The notes under the pieces were generated by a model. The model was not told where the DNA came from. It was given only the letters and a program-made list of their open reading frames with translations, and ran no database searches. From positions 1-28,096 of IMG/VR virus record IMGVR_UViG_3300025417_000071: a DNA stretch of 28,096 nt. The stretch is one strand, 5' to 3'. The DNA is from a virus. Shown here in pieces: positions 5,980 through 11,674 of this stretch. The position numbers were made by a program, and so were the translations under genes. How positions within the stretch are numbered: position 1 is the first letter of the stretch; the number at the start of each line of letters is the position of its first letter.

Positions 5980-6314
5980 GCATTCCTCCTAGAAATAATT
6001 GCTTCAATCGTATCCCAGTCACTGGGCTTCCACAGATAGACCTCAGCACAGGGGATGAGTCTCAGTTCTCCAAGCACCTCATCCTGAGCTGGGGAGGTCT
6101 TCCCCTTCTCCCTCTTCAACTCAGCAAAGATGAGCCTGTTCCCTCTCCAAGCAGTTATGTCTGGATAACCAGCCAGTGACACTCTGCGACTGTCCGGCAC
6201 AGAATAGACACTCCAGCCATTGAGTCTCATGACATGGGCAACCTGCTCATGGAACTCTTTCTCCAGCATGGAGGACTTCCAGGTGGCTTTGCCAAACAAT
6301 GGATCAGTTGTCAT
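5976..6314 (-). CDS. VRR-NUC domain nuclease
   Basis: A 112-residue stand-alone VRR-NUC, a PD-(D/E)XK nuclease fold. Visible parts are the N-terminal helix Glu (EKEFHEQVAHVMRLNGW), the GYPDITAW strand with catalytic Asp52, the IFAELKREKGK strand with Glu65 and Lys67, and SPAQDEVL with Gln77. Phage VRR-NUC proteins are thought to act as structure-specific endonucleases in replication or recombination. Its start overlaps the 59-aa gene upstream. The set HNH, VRR-NUC and winged-helix in one operon is a usual early DNA-metabolism grouping. Confidence 0.9.
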   Translation of the reverse strand: MTTDPLFGKATWKSSMLEKEFHEQVAHVMRLNGWSVYSVPDSRRVSLAGYPDITAWRGNRLIFAELKREKGKTSPAQDEVLGELRLIPCAEVYLWKPSDWDTIEAIISRRNA

Positions 6315-6483
6315 TGGTTTCTGGGTTGTTCTCTAGGAATATCTCAAAAAGTGCTGTCAGGACATCATGCTGAGCCCTACGCTTAATGTCCTTCTTCCTT
6401 TTCCTGCTGAACCTGCGCTCTGACACATACCAGACAGAAATACTGCCTGCCTGCCCTAACTTAAATCTGCGCTTGCGAATCAC
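6304..6483 (-). CDS. Small basic protein with GTG start (59 aa)
   Basis: This gene fills the apparent gap between the HNH and VRR-NUC genes. GTG at 6483 follows GAGAGG with a 9-nt spacer. It overlaps the end of HNH by 23 bp, and its TGA lies 11 bp inside the VRR-NUC gene. The N-terminal two thirds are strongly basic (MIRKRRFKLGQ, SERRFSRKRKKDIKRR), and the C-terminus is a hydrophobic then acidic helix (DVLTALFEIFLENNPE). The basic part suggests nucleic-acid binding (inference). No family was recognised. Confidence 0.65.
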   Translation of the reverse strand: MIRKRRFKLGQAGSISVWYVSERRFSRKRKKDIKRRAQHDVLTALFEIFLENNPETNDN

Positions 6484-6826
6484 GTCTGAAAACCTCTCTG
6501 GCTCTGTCTGCTGCTATCAGGTCTGCACTAGTTGCCCAGCTGTGGACAGTGAACCCATGCTCTTGGCTGAAGGCTGGATTCTCAGTCACAAAAGTGTGAC
6601 AGCGCCGACACAGTGCAAGAACATTGTCCTCCATCAAAATGCTACCGCCTCTGGCTCTGGTCATGATCTCATGAACATCAGATGCATAGTGCAGGCAAAT
6701 GGAGGGAATCATGGCCTCACACTCTGGTCTTTCCTCCAAGATGCGCTTGACAAAAATCCTGCGAGCCACATTGACCTTTTGTCTTTTCTTAGAAACTGGA
6801 TTGATGCGACTACGCTTCATCTTCAT
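6461..6826 (-). CDS. HNH endonuclease
   Basis: The ATG at 6826 has GGAGG 9 nt upstream and is preferred to the TTG at 6832. A basic N-terminus (KMKRSRINPVSKKRQK) precedes the nuclease core. Cys36 and Cys44, with the CRRC pair (Cys73, Cys76), probably bind a structural zinc. DVHEI (50-54) holds the first HNH histidine, the Asn is in EDNVLALC (68), and CRRCH ends with His77. At 121 aa it is a compact phage-type HNH. Such genes act in recombination or packaging, or are free-standing homing enzymes; here, inside a coupled early operon, a DNA-processing role is more likely. Confidence 0.88.
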   Translation of the reverse strand: MKMKRSRINPVSKKRQKVNVARRIFVKRILEERPECEAMIPSICLHYASDVHEIMTRARGGSILMEDNVLALCRRCHTFVTENPAFSQEHGFTVHSWATSADLIAADRAREVFRRDSQAQI

Positions 6827-7196
6827 CCTCAATTTCCTCCACTAAAAAGGTCTCACCAGGGAACCAGTTCCCTTCAGGCCACCTGTCATTCTTCTCAAAG
6901 TATTGGATTGACCACTGCAGGCAAAGAAAGCAAAAGTGTGGGTGGGCTCCCCAGTAGGACTCAGTTCTCTCTATAACCCAAGCTGTGCAACCATCACATC
7001 TGCCAGGCAACCAGTGAGCCGCTTGGTGGTAGTGCTTCTGTATCCACTCCACAACCTCCAGATCAGCAGTCCCAATGATGGTCAGTTGCCCTCTCACTGG
7101 GTTGTTGTTCACACTGATGTCATTCCTCCAGAGGTGGCACATCAAAAGCAGGAAGTCATCTGGTTTCTGAGGGTTGTCTTCTGTTGCCAACTTCAC
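6810..7196 (-). CDS. Zinc-binding protein (128 aa), unknown function
   Basis: Begins with GTG at 7196; an in-frame stop lies just upstream, so no longer start is possible apart from a CTG. The core is WLPGRCDGCTAWVIERTE...PHFCFLCLQW, two CxxC pairs about 20 residues apart, a zinc ribbon rich in Trp. The acidic C-terminus (VEEIEDEDEA) overlaps the HNH gene and supplies its ribosome site. The ribosome site for this gene is poor, so an internal start such as Met19 is possible. No enzymatic motif was seen. Confidence 0.72.
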   Translation of the reverse strand: MKLATEDNPQKPDDFLLLMCHLWRNDISVNNNPVRGQLTIIGTADLEVVEWIQKHYHQAAHWLPGRCDGCTAWVIERTESYWGAHPHFCFLCLQWSIQYFEKNDRWPEGNWFPGETFLVEEIEDEDEA

Positions 7197-7579
7197 ACAG
7201 CCCAGCGTAGTTCACTCACTGAACTGCTTACTTCGTTTGAGGCGATTGACTGCTGGGAACTGCTTGCTTAGAAAGGGGAGTCAATTGCAACATCCGCAGA
7301 TGAGTGATGGGAACTGTGGGCTCTGGGTGCGGTTCTTAGTTCCCACCTCGCCCCACTTCACCACTTGATTTTTCATCAAGGACATCCTCCCGTCTTGGTT
7401 CAAGGCTTGTCCTGATTATCGAACTTTTCACCCAGATGTTCTTGGGCGTGAACCGACCCAACCGAGCTCTAACCCCTGTCAATCCTCGGTCTCACCAGCC
7501 CGATTAACCATGATCTGAATGGCTGCCAGTCAGCCTTACTGCCCTTTGACCCAGTGAGTGGTCTGGCTGTCAGAGACAA
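7197..7579. other. Gene-poor stretch of about 380 nt downstream of whiB
   Basis: The longest stretch without a convincing gene. It holds one small ORF candidate (7376..7281), a 17-nt hairpin (CTTGAT-5 nt-ATCAAG, 7364-7380), a second hairpin with arms TTGGG/CCCAA (7442-7461), and an imperfect direct repeat GAACTGCTT[A/G]CTT (near 7217 and 7259). By hand I count about 13 CpG, more than in most neighbouring genes. It could be the leader of the next operon, a structured RNA or gene remnants. No tRNA fold could be built from it. Confidence 0.5.
7281..7376 (-). CDS. Possible 31-aa peptide
   Basis: The ATG at 7376 has a good ribosome site, GGGAGG (7391..7386), 9 nt upstream. The peptide starts MKNQVVKWGEVGTKNRTQ and ends with a Cys-rich tail (ICGCCN). 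A second ATG in the same frame three codons upstream is too close to the ribosome site. It is isolated rather than coupled to neighbours, so support is weaker than for the other small genes. Confidence 0.35.
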   Translation of the reverse strand: MKNQVVKWGEVGTKNRTQSPQFPSLICGCCN

Positions 7580-8161
7580 CTACATCCCAGACATCCTCTG
7601 TCTCCTATATCTGGCACGCATGAAAGCATTGTGTGCATTTTTGCAGGCTTCACACTTCACCACTTGACCCACTGCTTTCCCACCACGCTTCTGCGCCCTG
7701 CGAGCCAGCATCTGATAAGCCTTCTCAGTCCCACAGTTTTGGTGGTCAGCCTCTGGATTCCATGTCTTGGTCAGTGGCTCCCCAATCAGGAAGATGCTGT
7801 GAGCCTGAACACATTCACTGCAGGAGAAGCCATTCTCTTGGCAATACCTGTATCCCTCTTCAGTGCCACAGGCTTTGTGTCTGTTCAGGGAAACATTCCT
7901 TCTGAGGCTGATTTTCTGCTCACGCCTCATCTGCTTTCTTTCCTTTGCAGTGGTTCCACCCCAGATGCCATACAACTCTGACTCCAGCCCAATTTGCAGG
8001 CATGGCTCTTGGTATGGGCATTCATAGCAGATGGCTTTTGCCATCTCCTTAATTGTGTGGAACTGTTCCATGACCTCATACAAGGGTCTCCCCCTGCCCT
8101 CTATGTCCTGCGGATAAAACAGGTCAGTCTTCCCTTTGCATGGTGGGTTGTGAAAAGTCAT
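7580..8161 (-). CDS. WhiB-family iron-sulfur regulator with two extra Cys repeats
   Basis: The N-terminal 75 residues have the WhiB pattern: Cys8, then Cys45, Cys48 and Cys54 in AICYECPYQEPC for a [4Fe-4S] cluster, and the GIWGGTTAKER turn (65-75). Ordinary WhiB proteins are about 80-130 aa; this one has 193. The extra part holds two matching units, CGTEEGY...CSECVQAH (98-121) and CGTEKAY...CEACKNAH (143-177), each with a CxxC pair, probably zinc-binding. WhiB proteins are actinobacterial transcription regulators, usually acting with sigma factors; phage versions may redirect host transcription or block superinfection. It overlaps the upstream membrane gene (ATGA). Confidence 0.9.
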   Translation of the reverse strand: MTFHNPPCKGKTDLFYPQDIEGRGRPLYEVMEQFHTIKEMAKAICYECPYQEPCLQIGLESELYGIWGGTTAKERKQMRREQKISLRRNVSLNRHKACGTEEGYRYCQENGFSCSECVQAHSIFLIGEPLTKTWNPEADHQNCGTEKAYQMLARRAQKRGGKAVGQVVKCEACKNAHNAFMRARYRRQRMSGM

Positions 8162-8352
8162 TCTGAAATCAGAGCCAGTCCAACTGCAGTTGCAATTGCC
8201 ACGCCAATCCCAGCTGAAATTGCTGAGACATAGAGATCAACTTCATCCCAGTAGAAACCAAATCCCCACAGCTCAATGGCCACAAATGTCCAAATGCCTG
8301 CAAACAGGGTGATGTTCCTGCCACGCTCCAGGCTAATCTTGCGCTTCTTCAT
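8158..8352 (-). CDS. Small membrane protein with two predicted spans (64 aa)
   Basis: The ATG at 8352 follows CTGAGGAGGAAAG. A basic N-terminus (MKKRKISLERGRN) precedes one hydrophobic span (ITLFAGIWTFVAIELWGFGF), a short acidic turn (YWDEVD) and a second, small-residue span (VSAISAGIGVAIATAVGLAL). The positive-inside rule puts the N-terminus in the cytoplasm. It sits directly before whiB and overlaps it by 4 bp, so the two are probably co-expressed. A role in exclusion or membrane signalling is possible but not shown. Confidence 0.75.
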   Translation of the reverse strand: MKKRKISLERGRNITLFAGIWTFVAIELWGFGFYWDEVDLYVSAISAGIGVAIATAVGLALISE

Positions 8353-8447
8353 CTTTCCTCCTCAGAAAAGTTTGTCAGTGCGCTGTGCAGCTGACCCTTG
8401 AACTCTAACTGCTCTGGCTGAACCAAGTCAAGGTTGATTTCTGACAT
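8349..8447 (-). CDS. Possible 32-aa acidic peptide
   Basis: An ATG (8447) a few nt after the terminator opens a 32-residue frame (MSEINLDLVQPEQLEFKG...). Its TGA overlaps the ATG of the membrane gene (ATGA), like the real genes here. There is no ribosome site before it, since the upstream bases belong to the terminator hairpin. It may be leaderless, or the segment may only be a promoter region (a TTGACT lies inside it). Confidence 0.3.
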   Translation of the reverse strand: MSEINLDLVQPEQLEFKGQLHSALTNFSEEER

Positions 8448-8450
8448 AAA

Positions 8451-8486
8451 GCAAAAGACCGGCTCCCGAAGGAACCGGTCTTCTGC
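8451..8486 (-). terminator. Intrinsic terminator with TTCG tetraloop
   Basis: On the minus strand GACCGGTTCC-TTCG-GGAGCCGGTC forms a 10-bp GC-rich stem with one G-T wobble and a very stable TTCG loop, followed by TTTTGCTTT. It lies 17 nt after the gene ending at 8503, closing the unit that begins at 10900. The flanking bases (AAGA and TCTT) can extend the stem, so some bidirectional activity is possible. Confidence 0.9.
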
Positions 8487-8502
8487 ACGCTAGGGGAAGC
8501 GA

Positions 8503-8778
8503 TTATTTGGGGAGGATAAGACCCTTCTTCTCAGCAGCCCTGCGCTGAGCCCTGTTTGGTTTTCCCATGTGTTCAATCTGGGCAATGAGTCCCTGAATCT
8601 GCAGGTGCGCATGAAGCAGTGCATATTGAATCAGGTTGGAGTGAGCCAAATCCTTGACCTTGCAGGCTTTGTTGCCACCAAAAATGGTCTTGGCATCATC
8701 CTCTGACAGTTCTATGTCCCCATAGTTTTCAAGGATTCCATCCAAGATTGCCTGGACACCGGTTGAAGTGGTTGCCAT
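8503..8778 (-). CDS. Unknown protein (91 aa) downstream of SSB
   Basis: Starts at an ATG sharing a base with the SSB stop (TAATG). The N-terminal half is acidic (ILENYGDIELSEDDAKTIFGG), followed by a Leu/His-rich helix (LIQYALLHAHLQIQGLIAQI). The C-terminus is basic (KPNRAQRRAAEKKG), a tail seen on various small phage proteins. It is the last gene before the TTCG terminator. Nothing in it suggests an enzyme. A partner of SSB or of the annealing protein is possible from position alone. Confidence 0.75.
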   Translation of the reverse strand: MATTSTGVQAILDGILENYGDIELSEDDAKTIFGGNKACKVKDLAHSNLIQYALLHAHLQIQGLIAQIEHMGKPNRAQRRAAEKKGLILPK

Positions 8779-9170
8779 TAGAACCCGTAATCTTCCGCAG
8801 GAGCCGTTTTCTGCTGAAGCCCCTTACTGGACTGTGCCGTGTTCCAGCGCAAATCAGGCCCACAAGCCTCCACCTTTACCTCCACAGTGGAACGCTTCTC
8901 ACCTTTGTCGGTCTCCCAAGAACGCTGCTCCAGAGTGCCAGAGACAACAGCCCTGTCTCCCTTGTGCAAACTGTCAGCAATGTTCTGGGCAATAGACCCC
9001 AAAGCACTGCAGTCAAAGAAGGAGGTCTGCTCCTGCTCAGCACCAGTGCGGTCTTTCCACTTCTTGGTCACAGCCAAACTGAAACGCACCGCAACTGTGC
9101 CACTGTTCAGAAACTTCAGTTCAGGGTCTCTGGTGAGATTCCCCACAAGTGTGATTGTTGCATCAGCCAT
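8778..9170 (-). CDS. ssb: Single-stranded DNA-binding protein
   Basis: A 130-residue SSB with the usual OB-fold order: ITLVGNLTRDPELKF (6-20), VAVRFSLAVTKKWKDRTG (26-43), TSFFDCSALG (49-58), AQNIADSLHKGDRAVVSG (61-78) and TLEQRSWETDKGEKRSTVEV. After a short linker it ends AEDYGF, like the acidic C-terminal tip by which SSB recruits other proteins. It coats single strands during phage replication and recombination. It overlaps the ERF-like gene by 8 bp, and that pairing is common in phages. Confidence 0.95.
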   Translation of the reverse strand: MADATITLVGNLTRDPELKFLNSGTVAVRFSLAVTKKWKDRTGAEQEQTSFFDCSALGSIAQNIADSLHKGDRAVVSGTLEQRSWETDKGEKRSTVEVKVEACGPDLRWNTAQSSKGLQQKTAPAEDYGF

Positions 9171-9696
9171 TGGCTGTCTCCTTTTCCTTTAGGTCTGCCA
9201 AAATGCTATCGCACTCCTGCTCTGAAAGTTCATACAAACCAGCCAAGACACGACCAGCAATTTTCTCCAAGTAAGCCTTGCGGTCAGCAGACTCTGGGTG
9301 GAACTTCAGCAGTTCAGCCCTGACATCCTTCTGCTTGGCAGTGAGATCAGGAGCCTTTGCAGTCTGTCGCTCCACCTTCTGCATCTCCTCCCTGCTTGGT
9401 CGCTTTCCCTTTGGCGCATACCCTGCATTTGCCAAAGCTCTACCGGTTGAGCTGGTCTCGCAATTTTCCAAAGCACTGGTCTGGTTCACACCCCTGGTGC
9501 TGACCAGTTCCTCTGCATAGCCTGTGGCAAATGGCTGGTTGTCTCCCTCACGGAACAAAGCAGTGCGCACAATGAACTGCCCATCACCATGATGAATCAG
9601 TTCAGTCAGGACACGCCCATTTGGGTGTTCCTCCCAGAACTTTGCCAGTCGGACTTCTACTGGCTCATAGTCATTCAGGTTGAACCCAGCCATCAT
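9163..9696 (-). CDS. ERF-like putative single-strand annealing protein
   Basis: A 177-residue protein. Its core FIVRTALFREGD, ATGYAEELVS and TSALENCETSSTGRALANAGYA resembles the conserved part of ERF-type annealing proteins, where a Thr/Ser-rich segment ends in a helix (GRALAN.GY). The C-terminal third is basic helical (RPSREEMQKVERQTAKAPD, TAKQKDVRAELLKF). Function by context: it is fused by overlap to ssb, and the window also holds a YqaJ exonuclease, the usual partner of annealing proteins. The family call is a reading by eye. It starts ATGATG at 9696, overlapping the gene before by 4 bp. Confidence 0.6.
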   Translation of the reverse strand: MMAGFNLNDYEPVEVRLAKFWEEHPNGRVLTELIHHGDGQFIVRTALFREGDNQPFATGYAEELVSTRGVNQTSALENCETSSTGRALANAGYAPKGKRPSREEMQKVERQTAKAPDLTAKQKDVRAELLKFHPESADRKAYLEKIAGRVLAGLYELSEQECDSILADLKEKETANG

Positions 9697-9863
9697 GCAC
9701 CAGCCTTGATTTCAATGAGTGGCTCAAAATTGCTGGTGATGTCTTTGACCAGTTCTTCAACTCGGTCGTGAAACTCACCCTCATGGAGTGTGGCATCCGT
9801 GAATGCCAGTGCTGTCATCAGGGTCGCATACTGCGCTCCCGACAACGTGATTTGATACTTCAT
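9693..9863 (-). CDS. Small protein (56 aa), unknown function
   Basis: The ATG at 9863 follows AAAGAGGAAGAAACA, a good ribosome site. The product begins MKYQITLSGAQYATLMTAL and is a short acidic helical protein. Its TGA overlaps the start of the ERF-like gene (ATGA). The size, clean ribosome site and coupling support a real gene. No motif is recognisable. Confidence 0.7.
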   Translation of the reverse strand: MKYQITLSGAQYATLMTALAFTDATLHEGEFHDRVEELVKDITSNFEPLIEIKAGA

Positions 9864-9880
9864 TGTTTCTTCCTCTTTCT

Positions 9881-10006
9881 TTAGTTGTGCAGCCAGTAGT
9901 GGACTGCTGATTTTGAGACTGTGATTCCAGTCTCTTCTGTCAGGTATTTTGCTATCTCCCGATAACTCATCCCATCAGACCTTGCGGAAGCCAACCAGAC
10001 AATCAA
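9881..10006 (-). CDS. Small helix-turn-helix protein (about 41 aa)
   Basis: The open frame ends LHN-stop at 9881 and reads SYREIAKYLTEETGITVS, then KSAVHYWL: a textbook helix-turn-helix, in which helix 2 (REIAKYLTEET) and recognition helix (SKSAVHYWL) are joined by GITV. The start is unclear. TTG at 10006 (LIVWLASARSDGM...) is the best fit, with GGAAG upstream; the frame is open back to about 10030, and an ATG at 9970 would give only 29 aa. It may be a regulator of this early operon and a candidate for binding the palindromic operator, though nothing ties it to that site directly. Confidence 0.6.
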   Translation of the reverse strand: MIVWLASARSDGMSYREIAKYLTEETGITVSKSAVHYWLHN

Positions 10007-10025
10007 GTTGCTTCCAATCCGTTCC

Positions 10026-10286
10026 TCAATTAAACACTGCAGGTGTGACATCCCCAGACCACTTCCTCAACAGGTCAGCCAGTTCATCACAGGTGCGATT
10101 GAAGTGGATCACTGTGGTTGGCTGGTCTTCGCTCTCCGGCATCTTGACCGCCTGGATGATGCCATCACCAACACTCAAACTGACATAGATGTTGAATCCA
10201 TTGCCCTGCTTCCCATAAACCTCGCCGGTCTCGTCGCTGTGAGCCAGCTGGAATCCCAAATCATTCAATGTGTCTCTAATGCTCAT
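10026..10286 (-). CDS. Unknown protein (86 aa)
   Basis: Overlaps the previous gene by 11 bp. The sequence MSIRDTLNDLGFQLAHSDET is followed by beta-rich segments (GFNIYVSLSVGDGIIQAV, TTVIHFNRTCDELADLL), a small alpha-beta protein. There is one Cys and no metal motif. It is co-transcribed with the gene upstream and the HTH gene downstream. Family not recognised. Confidence 0.72.
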   Translation of the reverse strand: MSIRDTLNDLGFQLAHSDETGEVYGKQGNGFNIYVSLSVGDGIIQAVKMPESEDQPTTVIHFNRTCDELADLLRKWSGDVTPAVFN

Positions 10287-10515
10287 TGCTCCTCAATTTC
10301 TTTTGCTTGATTTTGCTTACTAATGATGGTGGGAAGTGGCGGTATTTGGAATGTTGCCATGTCCCTCCAATGACAGTAATCCACAAAGGATCACCTTCCC
10401 CACCCAGCCTCACCGAGTAAAACGTGAACTTCCCTCTGACATGGGCAACCTTAACCTCATCACCACGCTCAAAGCCGTTCCACGAACTCAGCACTACTCC
10501 TTCTGCTAAGGCCAT
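10276..10515 (-). CDS. Small beta-rich protein (79 aa), unknown function
   Basis: The ATG at 10515 has GATGAGGAGG 6 nt upstream. The sequence reads as strands joined by turns: RGDEVKVAHVRGKFTFYSVRL, DPLWITVIGG and TWQHSKYRHFPPSLV. This resembles small SH3-like or KOW-like barrels found in actinophage early operons, but that is only an impression. It overlaps the zinc-finger gene upstream by 10 bp. The C-terminus is basic (KIKQKKLRSN). Confidence 0.72.
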   Translation of the reverse strand: MALAEGVVLSSWNGFERGDEVKVAHVRGKFTFYSVRLGGEGDPLWITVIGGTWQHSKYRHFPPSLVSKIKQKKLRSNEH

Positions 10516-10637
10516 GTGACCTCCTCATCTCTCTTTGTGTAGTAGTCAAAGGCTGTGTCAATGCAGGTCAGGCAGACAAACTCAAAGGAGAACATCATGC
10601 CCTCTGCATACTTCTTGCACCACTTGCAGAAACCCAT
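10506..10637 (-). CDS. 43-aa zinc-finger protein
   Basis: The ATG begins on the last base of the upstream stop (TGATG), and the frame runs 43 residues into the next gene. It starts MGFCKWCKKYAEG and continues with FVCLTCIDTAF, two CxxC pairs 17 residues apart, a compact treble-clef or ribbon-like zinc site. The C-terminus (YYTKRDEEVTW) encodes the ribosome site of the gene downstream. Both the coupling and the Cys pattern support it. Confidence 0.68.
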   Translation of the reverse strand: MGFCKWCKKYAEGMMFSFEFVCLTCIDTAFDYYTKRDEEVTWP

Positions 10638-10900
10638 CACTTGCCTGCATTTTCACCAGTAAGTCCGTGCTTTGCGAACGCTGATGCGAACGAGTCACGA
10701 ACTTTCTGAAGTTCCTCTGCGGTGCGCTTATACCAGATGACACCACGACTGTCGATAATCTGCTCACGGTCTGCGATTTCTGATGCGAACGGCATCTCAA
10801 CGAGTTCCTCCGCAGTGCGAGTGCAGTAGTAGGCCTTGTAGCCAGCCTTCATCAACGCCGACCTCTCTGCGCTGTCTTTCATTTCATTCTTTGTTGCCAT
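10637..10900 (-). CDS. First gene of the early operon (87 aa), unknown function
   Basis: The ATG at 10900 follows CTGAGGAGGAAGAA and stands about 50 nt after the -10 of promoter-operator copy B, so the longer open frame upstream is leader. The protein contains an internal near-repeat: CTRTAEELVEMPFAS (residues 26-40) and KRTAEELQKVRDSFAS (58-73), each after a Tyr-containing strand (KAYYC and GVIWY). Two copies of a small strand-helix unit are therefore likely. As the first gene after an operator it may be a regulator or host-takeover protein (inference). It is richer in CpG than most neighbours. Confidence 0.75.
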   Translation of the reverse strand: MATKNEMKDSAERSALMKAGYKAYYCTRTAEELVEMPFASEIADREQIIDSRGVIWYKRTAEELQKVRDSFASAFAKHGLTGENAGK

Positions 10901-10945
10901 TTCTTCCTCCTCAGGAACACTCACTTCATCACCACTTGGTGACAT

Positions 10946-11000
10946 ATTCATTATTGTCCAACTGTTGGACACTTTGCAAGTCATTTCAGAAATATTTTTT
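10946..11000 (-). promoter_or_regulatory. Promoter with palindromic operator, copy B
   Basis: The minus strand reads A/T-rich AAAAAATATTT, TTGCAA (10979..10974), an 18-nt spacer and AATAAT (10955..10950). The spacer is filled by TGTCCAACAGTTGGACA, a perfect palindrome with 8-bp arms at 10971..10955. Element order and spacing are the same as at 5453..5399. A strong terminator lies just upstream (11085..11031), so this promoter starts a new transcription unit whose first gene is at 10900. Confidence 0.8.
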
Positions 11001-11030
11001 GGCAACGCTACAACCCTTGAAATTGCTGGG

Positions 11031-11085
11031 AAATACAAAAGCCCACTGGCTCTGATCATTGCCAGAAGCCAGTGGGCTTTGTATT
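11031..11085 (-). terminator. Long hairpin terminator, probably bidirectional
   Basis: Arms AAATACAAAAGCCCACTGGCT (11031-11051) and its complement (11067-11086) pair over about 20 bp with a single bulged base, around a 15-nt loop. On the minus strand the stem is followed by a T-rich end (GGGCTTTTGTATTT). It lies between the last lysis-region gene (ends 11147) and promoter copy B, so it separates the structural/lysis unit from the early unit. Confidence 0.92.
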
Positions 11086-11146
11086 TTTCTGAGGAAAGAA
11101 AAATGAAATGTCTACAAAGAAATTGCAGTGCAAGTCACTTGTTAGT

Positions 11147-11674
11147 TTATTCGGTTTTTGTGTAAGCCTCAAATAATTGTGCTGGTGTGACTGTATAGAT
11201 GTCTTTCCAGCTGTGAAGCCATCCACCAAACCTCAGTGACTCAGCAACCAGTGCAGAGCAAATGAATGTCCCAGCCCTGCGGAAACTTGGAAACCAGTTC
11301 GGCGTGATGATGTCTATGGCAACAGAGATGATTGTTGCCCAGCCATACTTGGAGCCAACTTGGGCTCTGGCAAACTCCAGAATCTGTGATCTGGACTGTC
11401 TGGGGAATGGCTCTATCAAGGTGTAAGCACCCACAGACTCAATGCGCTTGTCATTGGTCACACCAGATGGCTCAGCTTGGATGATGTAAGTGATGAACTT
11501 GACATCACCATTTTCAATGGTTCCCTCCATCACAACCCTGTCCACAATGAATGCATGGTTCCAGTGGCTGGGCTTCTCTCCCCACCTGATGCGCTCACCA
11601 AAGCGAATCAGTTTGCCAAAGATGCCATCACTGTGAGCAAAGCCAATGTCACCAGGCTGTGCCATCTCACTCAC
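11147..11674 (-). CDS. Permuted NlpC/P60 (YiiX-like) cysteine peptidase
   Basis: A 175-residue circularly permuted papain-fold protein. The His motif comes first (AQPGDIGFAHSDG and SHWNHAFIV with His40), and the catalytic Cys is near the end (AGTFICSALVAE, Cys139), after KYGWATIISVAIDI. GDI followed by a buried His and a late ICSALV is typical of YiiX/LRAT-like members. Such enzymes cleave or transfer amide or lipid bonds; in phages they are suspected cell-wall enzymes. It overlaps the holin-like gene by 4 bp, which fits a lysis role, but another NlpC/P60 enzyme is encoded at 18752, so which is the endolysin is open. Confidence 0.8.
   Translation of the reverse strand: MSEMAQPGDIGFAHSDGIFGKLIRFGERIRWGEKPSHWNHAFIVDRVVMEGTIENGDVKFITYIIQAEPSGVTNDKRIESVGAYTLIEPFPRQSRSQILEFARAQVGSKYGWATIISVAIDIITPNWFPSFRRAGTFICSALVAESLRFGGWLHSWKDIYTVTPAQLFEAYTKTE

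Noticed and set aside
7217-7271. The repeat GAACTGCTT[A/G]CTT as a possible attachment site or iteron.
   Set aside because: Only two imperfect copies, about 40 nt apart, with no integrase or replication gene nearby.
7430-7500. A tRNA-like stretch (TTAGAGCTCGGTTGGG and GGTTCACGCCC on the minus strand).
   Set aside because: No acceptor stem, anticodon stem or T-arm of correct spacing could be paired.
10901-11059. N-terminal extension of the 87-aa gene to 11059.
   Set aside because: It would run through the operator-promoter and the terminator arm; ATG 10900 has the CTGAGGAGG site.
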